Part shown: positions 20,032 to 28,772 of the stretch, one piece after another | Layout: every line of letters starts with the position of its first letter | Numbering within the stretch: position 1 is the first letter of the stretch | Assembly: GCF_024498955.1 (NCBI RefSeq) | Contig: NZ_CP093311.1 | Location: forward strand, 1,674,001 to 1,738,000 | Length of the DNA stretch: 64,000 bases | DNA from: Thermomonas paludicola | GTDB taxonomy: Bacteria > Pseudomonadota > Gammaproteobacteria > Xanthomonadales > Xanthomonadaceae | Direction of reading: 5' to 3' | Notes under the pieces: model-generated | The model's database searches: none | The model's input: the letters and a program-made list of their open reading frames with translations, nothing else | Told to the model about the DNA's origin: nothing | Program-made: the position numbers and the translations under genes

Positions 20032-21927
20032 TCAGCCGGCGCGAACCGCCGCCAGAAGGCTGCCGTCGGCCACCATCGCCACCGCGGCCGCGACCTCGCC
20101 GTCCAGCGCGCGATCGCGGTCCAGGTAGGGAATGCGGGCACGGATCGCCGCGTGGGCGGTCGCCACCGCCCTGCCCGGCCGGAACGCATCCGCTTCGGCC
20201 AGCTGCACGCGCAGGGCGTCCACTTCGGCCAGGAAGCCGGCACGCTCTGGCGCATCCGGCGGCGGGCCACCCGCCACCTTGGCGGCAAACGCCTCGGCAT
20301 CCATCCGGTCGGCCAGCGCGCGCGCCGCATTGATCATGTCGCGACGCAGATCCAGCGCCTGCGCGGCGGTGAACAGTTCCAGCCCCAGCACCTTGCCCAG
20401 GTCGTTCGCCATCGCCAGCACGTGGCGCGCCTCGTTGGCGCCCATCGAAACGTGGTCCTCGGCGTTCGCGGAGGTCGGGATGGAATACACCGAAGCCGGC
20501 ATTGCGCGACTGGCGAGGTCGTTGACGATGGCCGCCGCGGTGTACTGCACGATCATGTGGCCCGACTCGGTGCCGTCCTCATTGCCAATCAGGAACGGCG
20601 GCAGGCCGTCGTTGGTCGCCGGGTCCACCAGCTTGTTGAGGCGGCGCTCGCTGATCGAAGCCAGCACCGGGATCGCCGCCTTCAGGTAGCTCATCGCCAG
20701 CGCCAGCGGCATGCCGTGGAAATGGCCGGCGGAAATGACCTGCTCCTCCACGTGTGCGGCATCGGTCTTGTCGGGAAACACCAGCGGGTTGTCGGTGACC
20801 GAATTCAGTTCGATATCCAGCACGCGCTTGGCCTGCTCAAGCGCATCGCGCACCGCGCCATGCACTTGCGGGATGCAGCGCAGCGAGTAGCTGTCCTGCG
20901 GCTGGTGCTTCTTGCCGCCGCGGAACGGCAGGAAGCGCTGGTAGAACTTTTCGCGGCCGTGGCGCTGCGACAGCGGCACCCAGTCCCAGCCAATGTCGAA
21001 ACCCAGCGCCTGCGACGCGGGTGTATCCCAACTGTTCGGCAGCCATTGGCGGAATTTCGGCACCAGGTGATAGGCGATGTCCGACAGCGTTGAACCGTCC
21101 AGCAAGCGCAGCAAATTCGCAGCCGTCCTGACCTGCCCAGGATGCGGACGCAGCGCATGCACCTCCGGCGCGAACGCGCCGAGGCGGCCGGCGAAGGCAT
21201 CCAGCGTCATGGCCGCGGCGAGGTCGGCGGTTTCCAGCAGGTCTTCCAACTGCTGCACCGCCAGCACGCCGGTCGCCAGCATCTGCGCGGTGCCGTTATT
21301 GAGCGCCAGGCCTTCCTTGTAGGAAAGCTCGACCGGCTGCAGCCCCTTGCGCGCTAGCGCCTGCCCGCCCGGCATGCGTTCACCGTCCACGAAGGCCTCG
21401 CCGCCGCCAAGCAGCACGATGGCCAGGTGCGACAGCGGCGCGAGGTCACCGGAAGCGCCCACCGAGCCCAACTGCGGCACCACCGGCACGATGCCGGCAT
21501 TGAGCATCGCCGTCAGCGCTTGCAGGGTTTGCACGCGGATGCCGGAATGCCCGCGCAGCAGCGTGTTGATGCGGATGCACAGCATCGCCCGCACCACCTC
21601 CTGCGCGAACGGCTCGCCCACGCACACGGCATGGGTCACGATCAGGTTGCGCTGCAATTCGATGTGCGGCGACTGCCCGGAACGCACCGCGCCCGGTAGT
21701 TCGTCGCGCAGGCGATGCGCGCCAAGCAGCTTGTCGGCATTGCTGCCGAAGCCCGTGGAGACGCCGTAGATCGGCTCCTGCTTGTCCACCTGCGCGGCAA
21801 GGAAATCCGCCGCACGCGCCACCCGCACCAGCGCGGCATCGTCCAGTTCAACGCCGGCACCTTGCGCCACGGCCACCAATTGCGAACGCGTCAACGAACA
21901 CCCGTCCAGCCTCACTGCATCGCTCAT
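20032..21927 (-). CDS. hutH: Histidine ammonia-lyase-like MIO enzyme, extended form
   Basis: 631 residues, about 120 longer than usual HutH. The MIO triad is Ala158-Ser159-Gly160 in [14 protein letters not shown]; Tyr54 is in YGVSTGFGS. The selectivity pair in [11 protein letters not shown] is Thr98-His99, resembling the Ser-His of histidine lyases rather than the Phe-Leu or His-Leu of phenylalanine/tyrosine lyases. Extra sequence sits before [14 protein letters not shown] (a ~50-residue insert including [15 protein letters not shown]) and at the C terminus. The start overlaps the hisS stop by four bases and no other hut gene is nearby, so catabolism is not the obvious role. Symbol given by similarity. 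Confidence 0.75.
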   Translation of the reverse strand: MSDAVRLDGCSLTRSQLVAVAQGAGVELDDAALVRVARAADFLAAQVDKQEPIYGVSTGFGSNADKLLGAHRLRDELPGAVRSGQSPHIELQRNLIVTHAVCVGEPFAQEVVRAMLCIRINTLLRGHSGIRVQTLQALTAMLNAGIVPVVPQLGSVGASGDLAPLSHLAIVLLGGGEAFVDGERMPGGQALARKGLQPVELSYKEGLALNNGTAQMLATGVLAVQQLEDLLETADLAAAMTLDAFAGRLGAFAPEVHALRPHPGQVRTAANLLRLLDGSTLSDIAYHLVPKFRQWLPNSWDTPASQALGFDIGWDWVPLSQRHGREKFYQRFLPFRGGKKHQPQDSYSLRCIPQVHGAVRDALEQAKRVLDIELNSVTDNPLVFPDKTDAAHVEEQVISAGHFHGMPLALAMSYLKAAIPVLASISERRLNKLVDPATNDGLPPFLIGNEDGTESGHMIVQYTAAAIVNDLASRAMPASVYSIPTSANAEDHVSMGANEARHVLAMANDLGKVLGLELFTAAQALDLRRDMINAARALADRMDAEAFAAKVAGGPPPDAPERAGFLAEVDALRVQLAEADAFRPGRAVATAHAAIRARIPYLDRDRALDGEVAAAVAMVADGSLLAAVRAG

Positions 21928-23321
21928 CGCTCGCCCTCCACCACGCCGCGCAACTGCTCGCGCTCCACCAACAGGGCCGAGGCCAGCTCGGTATCCACCA
22001 CTTCAAACTGTTCGCCGCGGCGCAGATCCTTCACCGTGACCACGCCACGCGCCGCTTCGTCTTCGCCACGCATCACCACGAAGCGGATCCCGGCCTTGTC
22101 GGCGTACTGGAACTGCTTGGCCAGCTTGCGCGGCTCCAACTGGGTTTCCACGTTCAGGCCCGCCGCGCGCAGCCGCTGCGACAACGCCAGCGCGGGTTCC
22201 AGCCCGGCATCGTCCAGCAGCGCCACCAGCACATCCACCGAACTCTCGGCGGTCTGCACCAATCCGGCATCCTTCAGCTGGAAGAACAGCCGGGTCAGGC
22301 CGATGGAAATGCCCACGCCCGGCAACTTCGACTTGGTGTAGTGGCCGGCGAGGTTTTCGTAGCGCCCGCCCGAGCAGATCGAGCCGATCTGCGGATAGGC
22401 GTTCAACGTCGTCTCGTAGACCACGCCGGTGTAGTAGTCCAGCCCGCGCGCGATCGACAGGTTCAGCGCGTAGCGCGACTCCGCCACGCCCAGCGCCTTG
22501 AGTTGCTGCAGGATGGCGCGCAGCTCGCTGCGCCCCTCCTCGAACAAAGGCGTGCCGCTACCCAGCACGTCCAGTTGCGCCAGCGCATCGTCATGCCCCT
22601 GCGAACGCACCTGCGAAAACGCCATCAGCTTGTCGATGACCACCGCACCCAAGCCGAAGCCCTCGCCCGCCAGCGTTGCCCGCACCGCGTCGCTTCCGCG
22701 CTTGTCCAGCTTGTCCAGCTCGCGCAACACCAGCAGCTGCGCCTCGCCTTCGATGCCCAGGCCTTCGAAATAGCCGCGCAGCAGCTTGCGGTGGTTGAGC
22801 TGGATGGTGAACTCGCCGATGGCCAGACGCTCGAACACCGCCGCGATCACCGCCGGCAGCTCGGCATCGAAGCGTGGCGACAGCGCATCCTTGCCGATCA
22901 CGTCGATATCGCACTGGTAGAACTCGCGGAAGCGCCCGCGCTGGGCGCGCTCGCCGCGATAGACGCGCTGCATCTGGTAGCGACGGAACGGAAACGCCAG
23001 CTCATGCTCGTGCTCGGCGACATAGCGCGCCAAGGGCACGGTGAGATCGAAGCGCAACGCCAGCTCCGGCCGGCCGTCGGCGGCCTTTTCCAACGCGCCC
23101 GTGGACTGCACGAAATACACCTGGCGCTCGGTCTCGCCGCCGGACTTGGTGAGCAGCACATCGGACAGCTCCATCACCGGCGTTTCCACCGGCAGGAAAC
23201 CGAACCGCTCGAAGGTCTGGCGAATGGTATCCAGCATGCGCTGGAAGGCGATCTGGTCGCGGGGCAGCAGTTCCATCACCCCGGGCGGGGTACGCGGCTT
23301 GATCACAGGGGGTAGCTCCAA
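21924..23321 (-). CDS. hisS: Histidyl-tRNA synthetase HisS
   Basis: 465 residues. It is a class II synthetase: motif 2 is the [13 protein letters not shown] / [13 protein letters not shown] region, the histidine A motif is [16 protein letters not shown], and motif 3 is [12 protein letters not shown]. The C-terminal anticodon-binding domain (from about residue 375) follows [11 protein letters not shown]. It charges tRNA-His. The downstream lyase overlaps its stop codon, which would couple their translation. Confidence 0.96.
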   Translation of the reverse strand: MELPPVIKPRTPPGVMELLPRDQIAFQRMLDTIRQTFERFGFLPVETPVMELSDVLLTKSGGETERQVYFVQSTGALEKAADGRPELALRFDLTVPLARYVAEHEHELAFPFRRYQMQRVYRGERAQRGRFREFYQCDIDVIGKDALSPRFDAELPAVIAAVFERLAIGEFTIQLNHRKLLRGYFEGLGIEGEAQLLVLRELDKLDKRGSDAVRATLAGEGFGLGAVVIDKLMAFSQVRSQGHDDALAQLDVLGSGTPLFEEGRSELRAILQQLKALGVAESRYALNLSIARGLDYYTGVVYETTLNAYPQIGSICSGGRYENLAGHYTKSKLPGVGISIGLTRLFFQLKDAGLVQTAESSVDVLVALLDDAGLEPALALSQRLRAAGLNVETQLEPRKLAKQFQYADKAGIRFVVMRGEDEAARGVVTVKDLRRGEQFEVVDTELASALLVEREQLRGVVEGER

Positions 23322-23415
23322 CGCGGGAAGCCGATAGTTTAGCCGTCACGACAATCAGGTCACCTACCCACTTGCCTGAATCGTGCTTGCAGCCTAAAAT
23401 GCGCGGCTACACCGT

Positions 23416-23494
<79 letters not shown>

Positions 23495-23513
23495 CAAATC
23501 AAGGGTTTACGTT

Positions 23514-23537
23514 AAGCCGGCCTAGCGCCGGCTTTTT
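23514..23537 (+). terminator. Terminator after tRNA-Pro, inside the element end
   Basis: 8-bp stem AAGCCGGC / GCCGGCTT, 5-base loop, then TTT. The element thus brings a replacement terminator for the tRNA; the original lies beyond attR. Confidence 0.75.
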
Positions 23538-23558
23538 CGTAACTGCGGGGTAACTGCG
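23538..23558 (+). repeat. Left copy of the 21-bp terminal repeat (integrase arm-site candidate)
   Basis: Two direct GTAACTGCG boxes 11 bases apart, starting at 23539 and 23550. The whole 21-bp stretch recurs identically and in the same orientation at 31944-31964, just upstream of the integrase gene. Paired short direct repeats near each att core are the usual form of arm-type integrase sites. Confidence 0.75.
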
Positions 23559-23843
23559 GCACAGGCCCTCGACCTTCGCAGCCTTGTCGCCCATCGGTGG
23601 CACGCGCACCGGACGCGACAGCCCTGCCTGCGCCGGCTTGCAAAGCGCCAACATTGCCGGCCAGCTCTTTCTTTCGCGCGGGTTGTCGCCGGCATCCGAT
23701 CCGCCGCCCTGCGCTCGCCCCAGACTTCCGCAGCGACATGCACGTGTACGGCTCTGGACACGCCGGGGCTCGCAGGCTGCATGCGGGTGAAGCGGTGCAG
23801 TGCTACGCCCTTGCCCAGTGCAGCATGCGCTTGCGAAAACCCA

Positions 23844-23876
23844 CTGGGTTTCTGCTGGGTTTCTGCTGGGTTTCGG
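23844..23876. repeat. 11-bp tandem repeat
   Basis: Three consecutive units of CTGGGTTTCTG, the last ending CGG. Function unknown; it lies in the non-coding left end of the element. Confidence 0.7.
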
Positions 23877-23942
23877 CGCCGATGCGTCAAGCCCGCGCCA
23901 GCGCATCGCCCGCACTCTCCGAACGTTCGCCGGCAGGCCCTG

Positions 23943-23959
23943 GAGCACGATTCGTGCTC
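23943..23959. repeat. Perfect inverted repeat in left end
   Basis: GAGCACGA-T-TCGTGCTC, 8-bp arms about a single central base. It lies between the two 11-bp tandem repeats and is a possible protein-binding site. Confidence 0.6.
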
Positions 23960-23988
23960 GACTCGTACACGCGACGTGCGCATGTCCG

Positions 23989-24010
23989 TCCCCGTCTTGT
24001 CCCCGTCTTG
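23989..24010. repeat. 11-bp tandem repeat, second family
   Basis: Two perfect units of TCCCCGTCTTG followed by a degenerate third copy to about 24022. Confidence 0.65.
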
Positions 24011-24602
24011 TCCCCGTCCCTTGTCCGTCCCCGTCGCGTACCCCTCTCGCGTAGCAGTCGGCCGCTGGGGTCAAGTGCACGTTCCGGCGGCAGTGGGCAT
24101 CGGCAGATGAGGTCGGCACCGAGCGATGGCCGCGCGCGCAGAGCCTTCAGGGTCATTTGCTGATTTGATTACCCGGCCCCGAAAAATTCTCGCGCGTGCG
24201 GGGGCGGGCGGTTTCCGTGATTCGGGGCGGCAGGTATTGAGGGTGCCCCTGCCCCTGTCTTCCGAGCTGGGCAGGATTCACAGCGGCGGCAGTGGGCGTT
24301 TCGATTCGACGTGCGACGCGGAAGAAAGCCCCCGCCAGGTTGCCCGTGGCGGGGACTCGGGCCCGGCGCCGGATTGCCCGGACGCGGGCTGCCAGCAGCT
24401 CGCGCGGCTGGCGCTGCAGGCTCACGCATGCGCCCTTCTCAGGGGCCCACGCGCCTGCTGCCGTGGTTTTCTGGAGCCGGCACTCGACGGCTGATCCGGT
24501 TCCGCAAGGGGAGGAACTCAGGCGCACCCTTGCGGCCTATCACGCGCCCGAAACACTACCGGGCCAGCCCGCAGGCCAGCCCTCTGCGATCTCTTGAAAG
24601 CT

Positions 24603-24620
24603 CCCGCCATCCCTGGCGGG
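24603..24620 (-). terminator. Hairpin downstream of the capsid gene
   Basis: Perfect 7-bp stem CCCGCCA / TGGCGGG with a 4-base loop, about 95 bases past the capsid stop. The T-rich tract after it in the minus direction is weak (AGCTTTC), so termination efficiency is uncertain. Confidence 0.5.
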
Positions 24621-24712
24621 AACAGTGCCGTTTTCCCAAACGGGCAGGCTTACCCGTCGCGGTCGGGGTTGCGCACCGCTCCAGCGGCCCGGCCGCGCCT
24701 ACCGCCAGAGCA

Positions 24713-25945
24713 TCAGCGGACGCCCTTGATCACCGCGAACGCCTGCGGGTACAGCGGCGCAACATCCAGGCGCGCATGGCAGATGAAGGCGATCTGTCCG
24801 GTGCCGGCGAACAGCTCGCTGACCACCTGGACGCTGACGCCCTCGCGCACGAAGAACGCGAGCCGCGTGAAGTCGCCCAGGTAGGCCTCGGCGCAGTCCG
24901 TGGAGGTGCCAACGGTCAGGTTGGTGGGGATCTGCGAGCTGGTCAGGAACTGCCAGTTTGCGAGCGCATCCGGGCGACGCAGCGGCTGGCCGGTGGTGTC
25001 GGCGAACAGCGCCACGCTTTCATCCTCGCGCGGGGACATGATGACCGCGGTCGGTGCCGGCGCATTGGCTTCCTTGATCTTCCGCGCAGCCTCGATGAAC
25101 TTGGCGTAGTTCGTCAACGCCGCACCATCAGCGCCGCTTTCCACGACGTGGACGCCGACGGTATTCAGCAGGCCGCGAATCTCCGGGGCGGTGCCGCTGC
25201 CACGCAGGCCGGCGCGATCCATCTCCTTCGCGAACGCCTGGCCGATGGCCACGTTGAGCGCCATCTCGACGCCCGGTGCATCCTGCAACAATTCACGGCT
25301 GACCCGGAACTGGAAGGACAAGGAGCGAGGCGTGATTTCCACCGCACGGAACGCCGGATCGCTCTCCGCAACCGCGCCGTTTTCATTGCGCCACGCGGCC
25401 GTGGGGATGGAGTGGACCCCGGCAATGTTGAAGCTCTTGCCGGCCGTCCCGTCCACCATCACCAGGTTGGCGCCCGCCGACAACAGCGAGCTCGACGGGG
25501 CCAGCGCGCTCAGAATGCCAGGCAACAAGACATCCGGCACCGCGTAGCCGCCCAGCGAGTCCGTACCGATTACCAGCGATTTGACGTGGTCCGGGGCAAC
25601 GCCGCCGGAAATCGCGCGCAGGAAGTCGCCCATCTTCACGCCTTCCGGCGCCTCGCCGTAGGGGTTGCCGCCGGCATGCAGGCCCAGGCGCTGCGCGATC
25701 GCACTGCGGCTGGCCAGCGTCGATTTGGTCAACACGGTGTAGCCGGGCGCATCGTCGGCCGCCTCGCTCTCCAAGGCGTCGCCCTTCTCCATCATGCTGT
25801 TGAGCGCGCCGGGGCGGTTGCGCCGCTTCTCGTCCTCATCCATGCGCCGCTGCAGCGCCGCCAGCTTTTCCTCGTTCGCGGCCTTGAATTCCTCAAAGCC
25901 CACGGCGAGCCCATCAATCACTTGTGCAACGTTCGATTCGTTCAT
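24713..25945 (-). CDS. HK97-family phage major capsid protein
   Basis: 410 residues from ATG 25945, preceded by GAGGG at good spacing; 63 upstream in-frame codons have no capsid similarity. The N-terminal ~60 residues are charged and helical (FEEFKAANEEKLAALQRRMD), like the delta/scaffold domain of HK97 gp5. The main fold follows with the typical order: IGTDSLGGYAVPDVL, SSSLLSAGANLVMV, AAWRNENGAVAESDPAF, the ITPRSLSFQFRVSRELLQD E-loop/spine region and the P-domain stretch. It would build the icosahedral shell. No prohead protease, portal or terminase gene is next to it, which is unusual for this family. Confidence 0.92.
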   Translation of the reverse strand: MNESNVAQVIDGLAVGFEEFKAANEEKLAALQRRMDEDEKRRNRPGALNSMMEKGDALESEAADDAPGYTVLTKSTLASRSAIAQRLGLHAGGNPYGEAPEGVKMGDFLRAISGGVAPDHVKSLVIGTDSLGGYAVPDVLLPGILSALAPSSSLLSAGANLVMVDGTAGKSFNIAGVHSIPTAAWRNENGAVAESDPAFRAVEITPRSLSFQFRVSRELLQDAPGVEMALNVAIGQAFAKEMDRAGLRGSGTAPEIRGLLNTVGVHVVESGADGAALTNYAKFIEAARKIKEANAPAPTAVIMSPREDESVALFADTTGQPLRRPDALANWQFLTSSQIPTNLTVGTSTDCAEAYLGDFTRLAFFVREGVSVQVVSELFAGTGQIAFICHARLDVAPLYPQAFAVIKGVR

Positions 25946-26160
25946 CGTGTGTCCCTCAGGTTGGATTGCTGCCTCGGCATCGCACCTGGCCAACGTCCCG
26001 TTGGTGCCCTCTCCGCGCGCGCCTGCCAACTTCCCGTTGGCGGCTGCCTGCGGCGCGTCCGTTGGCTTCGACTCAACATCCCGTTGAGCCGGCCAGCCGG
26101 CGCTCGGCTGCTTTGATTCGGCTTGCGTGTGCACCCATGCGGGTGCGGTCTATGCCCGCA

Positions 26161-26334
26161 CTAGGCGAGCGATTCGGATTTCCTCTCACGGCAGGCGCGC
26201 TGCCTGCATCGGTCGCCGCAGTAGCGCTTGGCCTGCCCGGTCATCGGCCACGGCATCGGCTCGCCGCAATGACCGCACCGCAGCGACGGCTTTTTCCACG
26301 TCACGGCAATGAGTTCTTTGCGGTCACGGGCCAT
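26161..26334 (-). CDS. Small zinc-ribbon protein
   Basis: 57 residues read directly from the minus strand: ATG 26334 to TAG 26161. A strong GGAGGT sits nine bases before the start. Four cysteines form two pairs, in LRCGHCGE (C-x2-C) and KRYCGDRCRQ (C-x3-C), about 18 residues apart, followed by a basic tail with one more Cys. This is a compact zinc-binding, probably nucleic-acid-binding, protein typical of phage and satellite genomes. The specific function is unknown. It lies between the capsid gene and a terminator. Confidence 0.75.
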   Translation of the reverse strand: MARDRKELIAVTWKKPSLRCGHCGEPMPWPMTGQAKRYCGDRCRQRACRERKSESLA

Positions 26335-26430
26335 GCTGGAAACCTCCGGTTTAGCTCAATTCGGCGGGGCGCGCGATCTGGGCGGGGAACGCTCGTGATA
26401 TTCGGGGTGCCCCTCCCCCTGCCAAAGCAA

Positions 26431-26456
26431 ACGGGCCGCCATCGCTGGCCGCCCGT
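26431..26456 (-). terminator. Hairpin terminator between early and late element genes
   Basis: 11-bp stem with one mismatch (ACGGGCCGCCA / TGGCCGCCCGT), TCGC loop, then TTTGCTTT in the minus direction. It directly abuts the stop of the 126-residue gene and so would end the long replication-gene transcript before the zinc-ribbon and capsid genes. Confidence 0.7.
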
Positions 26457-26836
26457 CATTTCTTCAGGCTAGCAGGTTGGGCATGCGCTGGTTCCCGAAT
26501 GATGATTCGCACCGGCGCCGGCGGGCCTGGCCTCCACAGGTCATCGGTCAGTAGTGCAGGCGGCTGGCGGTTGGCGACCGCCAGTCGCCAATCCGTCCAG
26601 GGGAAGCAACTGCGGAACGCGGCGGCCAAGACACGGCGCGCCAGTGCGTGCGCCAGAGAATCGAATTCCTCCCAGCCCACCAATGCGCCGATGTCCGCCT
26701 TCCGCACACACAACAGCCGGGCAGCATCCGCGTGCGTCACCTCGCCGGCAGCGCATCGTTCGAGTAGCTCCCGCAGCAGGCCAGCAGGCGTAGAGCCTCC
26801 TGCCACGCCATCGCTGGCGCGTTCGTCGTCGGTCAT
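26456..26836 (-). CDS. Hypothetical protein (element)
   Basis: 126 residues from ATG 26836, with GAGGG about eight bases upstream. The segment LLERCAAGEVTHADAARLLCVRKADIGALVGWEEF resembles a helix-turn-helix or small helical domain; the C terminus is Pro-rich. I do not recognise the family. It lies immediately downstream of the iteron cluster and ends at a terminator, which would fit a small regulator of replication or a late switch, but that is only position-based. Confidence 0.6.
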   Translation of the reverse strand: MTDDERASDGVAGGSTPAGLLRELLERCAAGEVTHADAARLLCVRKADIGALVGWEEFDSLAHALARRVLAAAFRSCFPWTDWRLAVANRQPPALLTDDLWRPGPPAPVRIIIREPAHAQPASLKK

Positions 26837-26863
26837 CGGGGTTCCCTCAGCGCAGGTTCGCGG

Positions 26864-26947
26864 TGCGTCAGTGCGTCAGTGCTGCGTCAGTCGTGCGTCA
26901 GTGCTGCACTAACGCATCGGCGCCGCGCCAGTGCGCGTGCGTCAGTG
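26864..26947. repeat. Iteron cluster, candidate replication origin
   Basis: Five copies of TGCGTCAGT(G) in the same orientation start at 26864, 26872, 26883, 26894 and 26938; the third ends in C. They fill the gap between the RepA-like gene and the next gene. A G-rich tract (26951-26970) follows. Short iterons beside a RepA/primase gene are the normal organisation of a satellite or plasmid origin. Confidence 0.75.
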
Positions 26948-26983
26948 CGCAGGGGGGTATAAGGGGGGGTGTGTGGCGCGCAT

Positions 26984-28183
26984 TCATGCAGCCTCCTTCA
27001 GCGCATCGGCAGGGCCTGGCTGCGCCAGTGCGAGCCGCTTCCGACTGTGGCGATGGCTGTTCTGGAACGTCTCGATGACAAGATCGCCGTCGGTCAGCAG
27101 CTGTTTCAGCGCGCGATTGATCCTGCGCTTGGCGTCCTTGTTGCCGGCCAGCTCATCCGGCAGGTACGGGCCCAGAGCGTTGCAGGCTTGAACCGGGCCA
27201 GACATTGCCGCGGTGACGTCGGTGCCGTGTTCGATTGCCTGCCGCATCGCTGCGAGGATCGCGGGTCGGTCATCTGCCTCTGTGTTGCCTGCCAGCGTCG
27301 CCGGCATCAGTACGCCGTGCGCATCGAATGCCAGGCGGATCGGATCATGCCGCCGGGTCAGGTTCGCCTTTTCGTGGTGAAGAATCGGGCCGGCGTCATC
27401 TACCAGCGCCAGGCGCGAACGCACGCTGTTATGCCAAGCCGTGGATCCGCTATAGCTGTTGCCCGCCGCGCCGTTGCGGGCTGCGCTCTTGTCGATGTGC
27501 GCTGCCAGCAGGATCGCCGCATCGGCTGCGCGCGCGATGCTGTTGAGCCAGCGGATGAACAATCGAACCTGCCGGCGCGAATTCTCATCGCCTGCGAACG
27601 CATCCGATGCGTTGTCGATCACGATGAGCGCGAACTCTTCCGACTTCACCGCGTCGCGTAGCGCTTCCATCGCCGCCGTAGGAATCACGGTGCGCACGCC
27701 GAACTCGCTGGACTCGATTGCCAGGGCAGCGTCGGAACTCGAGCCGTCCAGGACTTGCAGGCCATCTTCCAGCCAGTCCGTTCGCAGGCAGTAGGCGCGC
27801 GCAATATGCCGCAGGCGCGACCGCACCAAAGCGCCCTCATCCTCCAGCGAAACGAACAGGACGCGCCCCATGTCAGTAGGCAGCCCCGCCCATTCCCGCC
27901 CGCACACGACATGCGCCGCGAGTACCAGCGCCAGCATGGATTTCCCCATGCCGCCGTGCCCGCCCAGCAGCGTGACGTGACGGCGGGGGATCAAGCCGGC
28001 GACGGCGTAGTGCGCGGGGGTGTACGTGGAATGCTCCAGCCCCGCCAGATCGACGGGCTCGAAGATGGTGCGGACGGCTTCGGGCCTTTCGGGGCGAGCG
28101 GGTGCGGCGATCCGATCCAGCAGCGCCACCTCGCGCTCGGCGCGTTCCTCCAGGCTTCGGACGGAAGCGGGCAGGGCGGTCAT
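26984..28183 (-). CDS. RepA-like hexameric helicase / AAA_25 ATPase
   Basis: 399 residues from ATG 28183, overlapping the zinc-finger gene stop by four bases (ATGA). Walker A is GGHGGMGKS (Lys81-Ser82); Walker B is FALIVIDNASDAF; a sensor-like ILLAAHIDKSA follows. This RecA-type fold is shared with RSF1010 RepA and the replicative helicases of satellites and phages. The C-terminal ~100 residues may form a winged-helix or adaptor domain. With the CHC2 protein it would unwind and prime at the adjacent iterons. Confidence 0.85.
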   Translation of the reverse strand: MTALPASVRSLEERAEREVALLDRIAAPARPERPEAVRTIFEPVDLAGLEHSTYTPAHYAVAGLIPRRHVTLLGGHGGMGKSMLALVLAAHVVCGREWAGLPTDMGRVLFVSLEDEGALVRSRLRHIARAYCLRTDWLEDGLQVLDGSSSDAALAIESSEFGVRTVIPTAAMEALRDAVKSEEFALIVIDNASDAFAGDENSRRQVRLFIRWLNSIARAADAAILLAAHIDKSAARNGAAGNSYSGSTAWHNSVRSRLALVDDAGPILHHEKANLTRRHDPIRLAFDAHGVLMPATLAGNTEADDRPAILAAMRQAIEHGTDVTAAMSGPVQACNALGPYLPDELAGNKDAKRRINRALKQLLTDGDLVIETFQNSHRHSRKRLALAQPGPADALKEAA

Positions 28184-28617
28184 GCCAGCACCTCCCGCGC
28201 TTGGGCGATGCGCGACTCCGCGAGCACCAGCCGGTCGGCATCCTCGCCGTCGAACACGCCAGCCGCGCGCAGGTCGCGCACTGCGACATGCAGCAGCAGC
28301 GCCTCGCGAGCAAGGACGCCCAGTGCCGCCGCCCATGCCGACCGCTTGAATGCTTCCCGCGCTGCGCGTCGTGCTTCCGGCGTGGCCGGCGCCAGCCGTT
28401 CGGGGTACAGGTCGGCCAGGTTCAGGCCCAGCGCGTCCAGCACCGGCGCAATGCCGTCGCAGGCGAAGCAATGCAAGAGCACCCGGCCATCTTCAGCCTG
28501 CGACAGTGCCAGCGAGCCGCGCGCGTGCCTGTGCCCAGCAGGGCAGTCGGCCCGGTAGCCTTCGCCATTCCGGCGAACGCCCTTCAAACGCGGCAGGATC
28601 AGGTCCAGGGGCATCAT
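28180..28617 (-). CDS. CHC2-type zinc-finger, primase-like protein
   Basis: 145 residues. The N-terminal region reads as a DnaG-type zinc ribbon: ADCPAGHRH about 20 residues before LLHCFACDGI, giving a C-x3-H ... C-x2-C set. The rest is helical, rich in Ala and Arg. There is no TOPRIM or AEP catalytic core, so it is a stand-alone zinc domain, presumably acting with the downstream ATPase and perhaps the host primase. Start MMPLDL overlaps the stop of the 52-residue gene. Confidence 0.75.
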   Translation of the reverse strand: MMPLDLILPRLKGVRRNGEGYRADCPAGHRHARGSLALSQAEDGRVLLHCFACDGIAPVLDALGLNLADLYPERLAPATPEARRAAREAFKRSAWAAALGVLAREALLLHVAVRDLRAAGVFDGEDADRLVLAESRIAQAREVLA

Positions 28618-28772
28618 GCGGCACCTCCCAGCTCGCGCGCGGCGTGGACGATCAGCGCGACGATCAGCAGCAGGAGCGGTAGCGCCGTGGTAATGTGTGC
28701 CCGCGCCTCGCCTGCCAGCTTGCGCAAGCCCTGCCGGTTCGCCCCGGCGGGGTTTTTCGTTTGGTCACTCAT
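28614..28772 (-). CDS. Small single-span membrane protein
   Basis: 52 residues from ATG 28772 to TGA 28614. The start overlaps the preceding gene by eight bases, and the stop overlaps the zinc-finger gene start (ATGATG), so it fits the coupled gene chain exactly. The N-terminal half is basic and polar (MSDQTKNPAGANRQGLRKL); the second half contains one transmembrane helix, TALPLLLLIVALIVHAA. A small membrane protein in the middle of a replication module could be an entry/exclusion factor or a holin-like protein. Function unknown. Confidence 0.65.
   Translation of the reverse strand: MSDQTKNPAGANRQGLRKLAGEARAHITTALPLLLLIVALIVHAARELGGAA

Larger units (their letters stand above)
23559..24602. 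other. Left end of element without a confident gene
   Basis: About 1 kb between the left arm repeat and the capsid gene. It holds an 11-bp tandem repeat (CTGGGTTTCTG, three units at 23844-23876), a second 11-bp tandem (TCCCCGTCTTG, two perfect units plus a partial one from 23989), and an 8-bp inverted repeat with a one-base centre (23943-23959). Open frames on both strands have skewed composition and no recognisable domain. One minus-strand frame (24153-24527, 124 codons) is the least unlikely gene but has no ribosome-binding site I would defend. The region may hold cis sites such as packaging or replication signals. Confidence 0.5.

Noticed and set aside
20032-21927. A hut operon
   Set aside because: Only one lyase gene is present, linked to hisS; no urocanase, imidazolonepropionase or formiminoglutamase in the window.
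23499-24119. A ~206-codon minus-strand frame at the left end of the element
   Set aside because: Composition is Arg/Ala/Cys-skewed, it runs through the tRNA-side terminator, the arm repeat and two tandem repeats, and has no recognisable domain.
26864-26947. Repeats considered as a CRISPR array
   Set aside because: Units are ~10 bp, partly overlapping and irregularly spaced; no spacers of constant length and no cas genes. They fit iterons.
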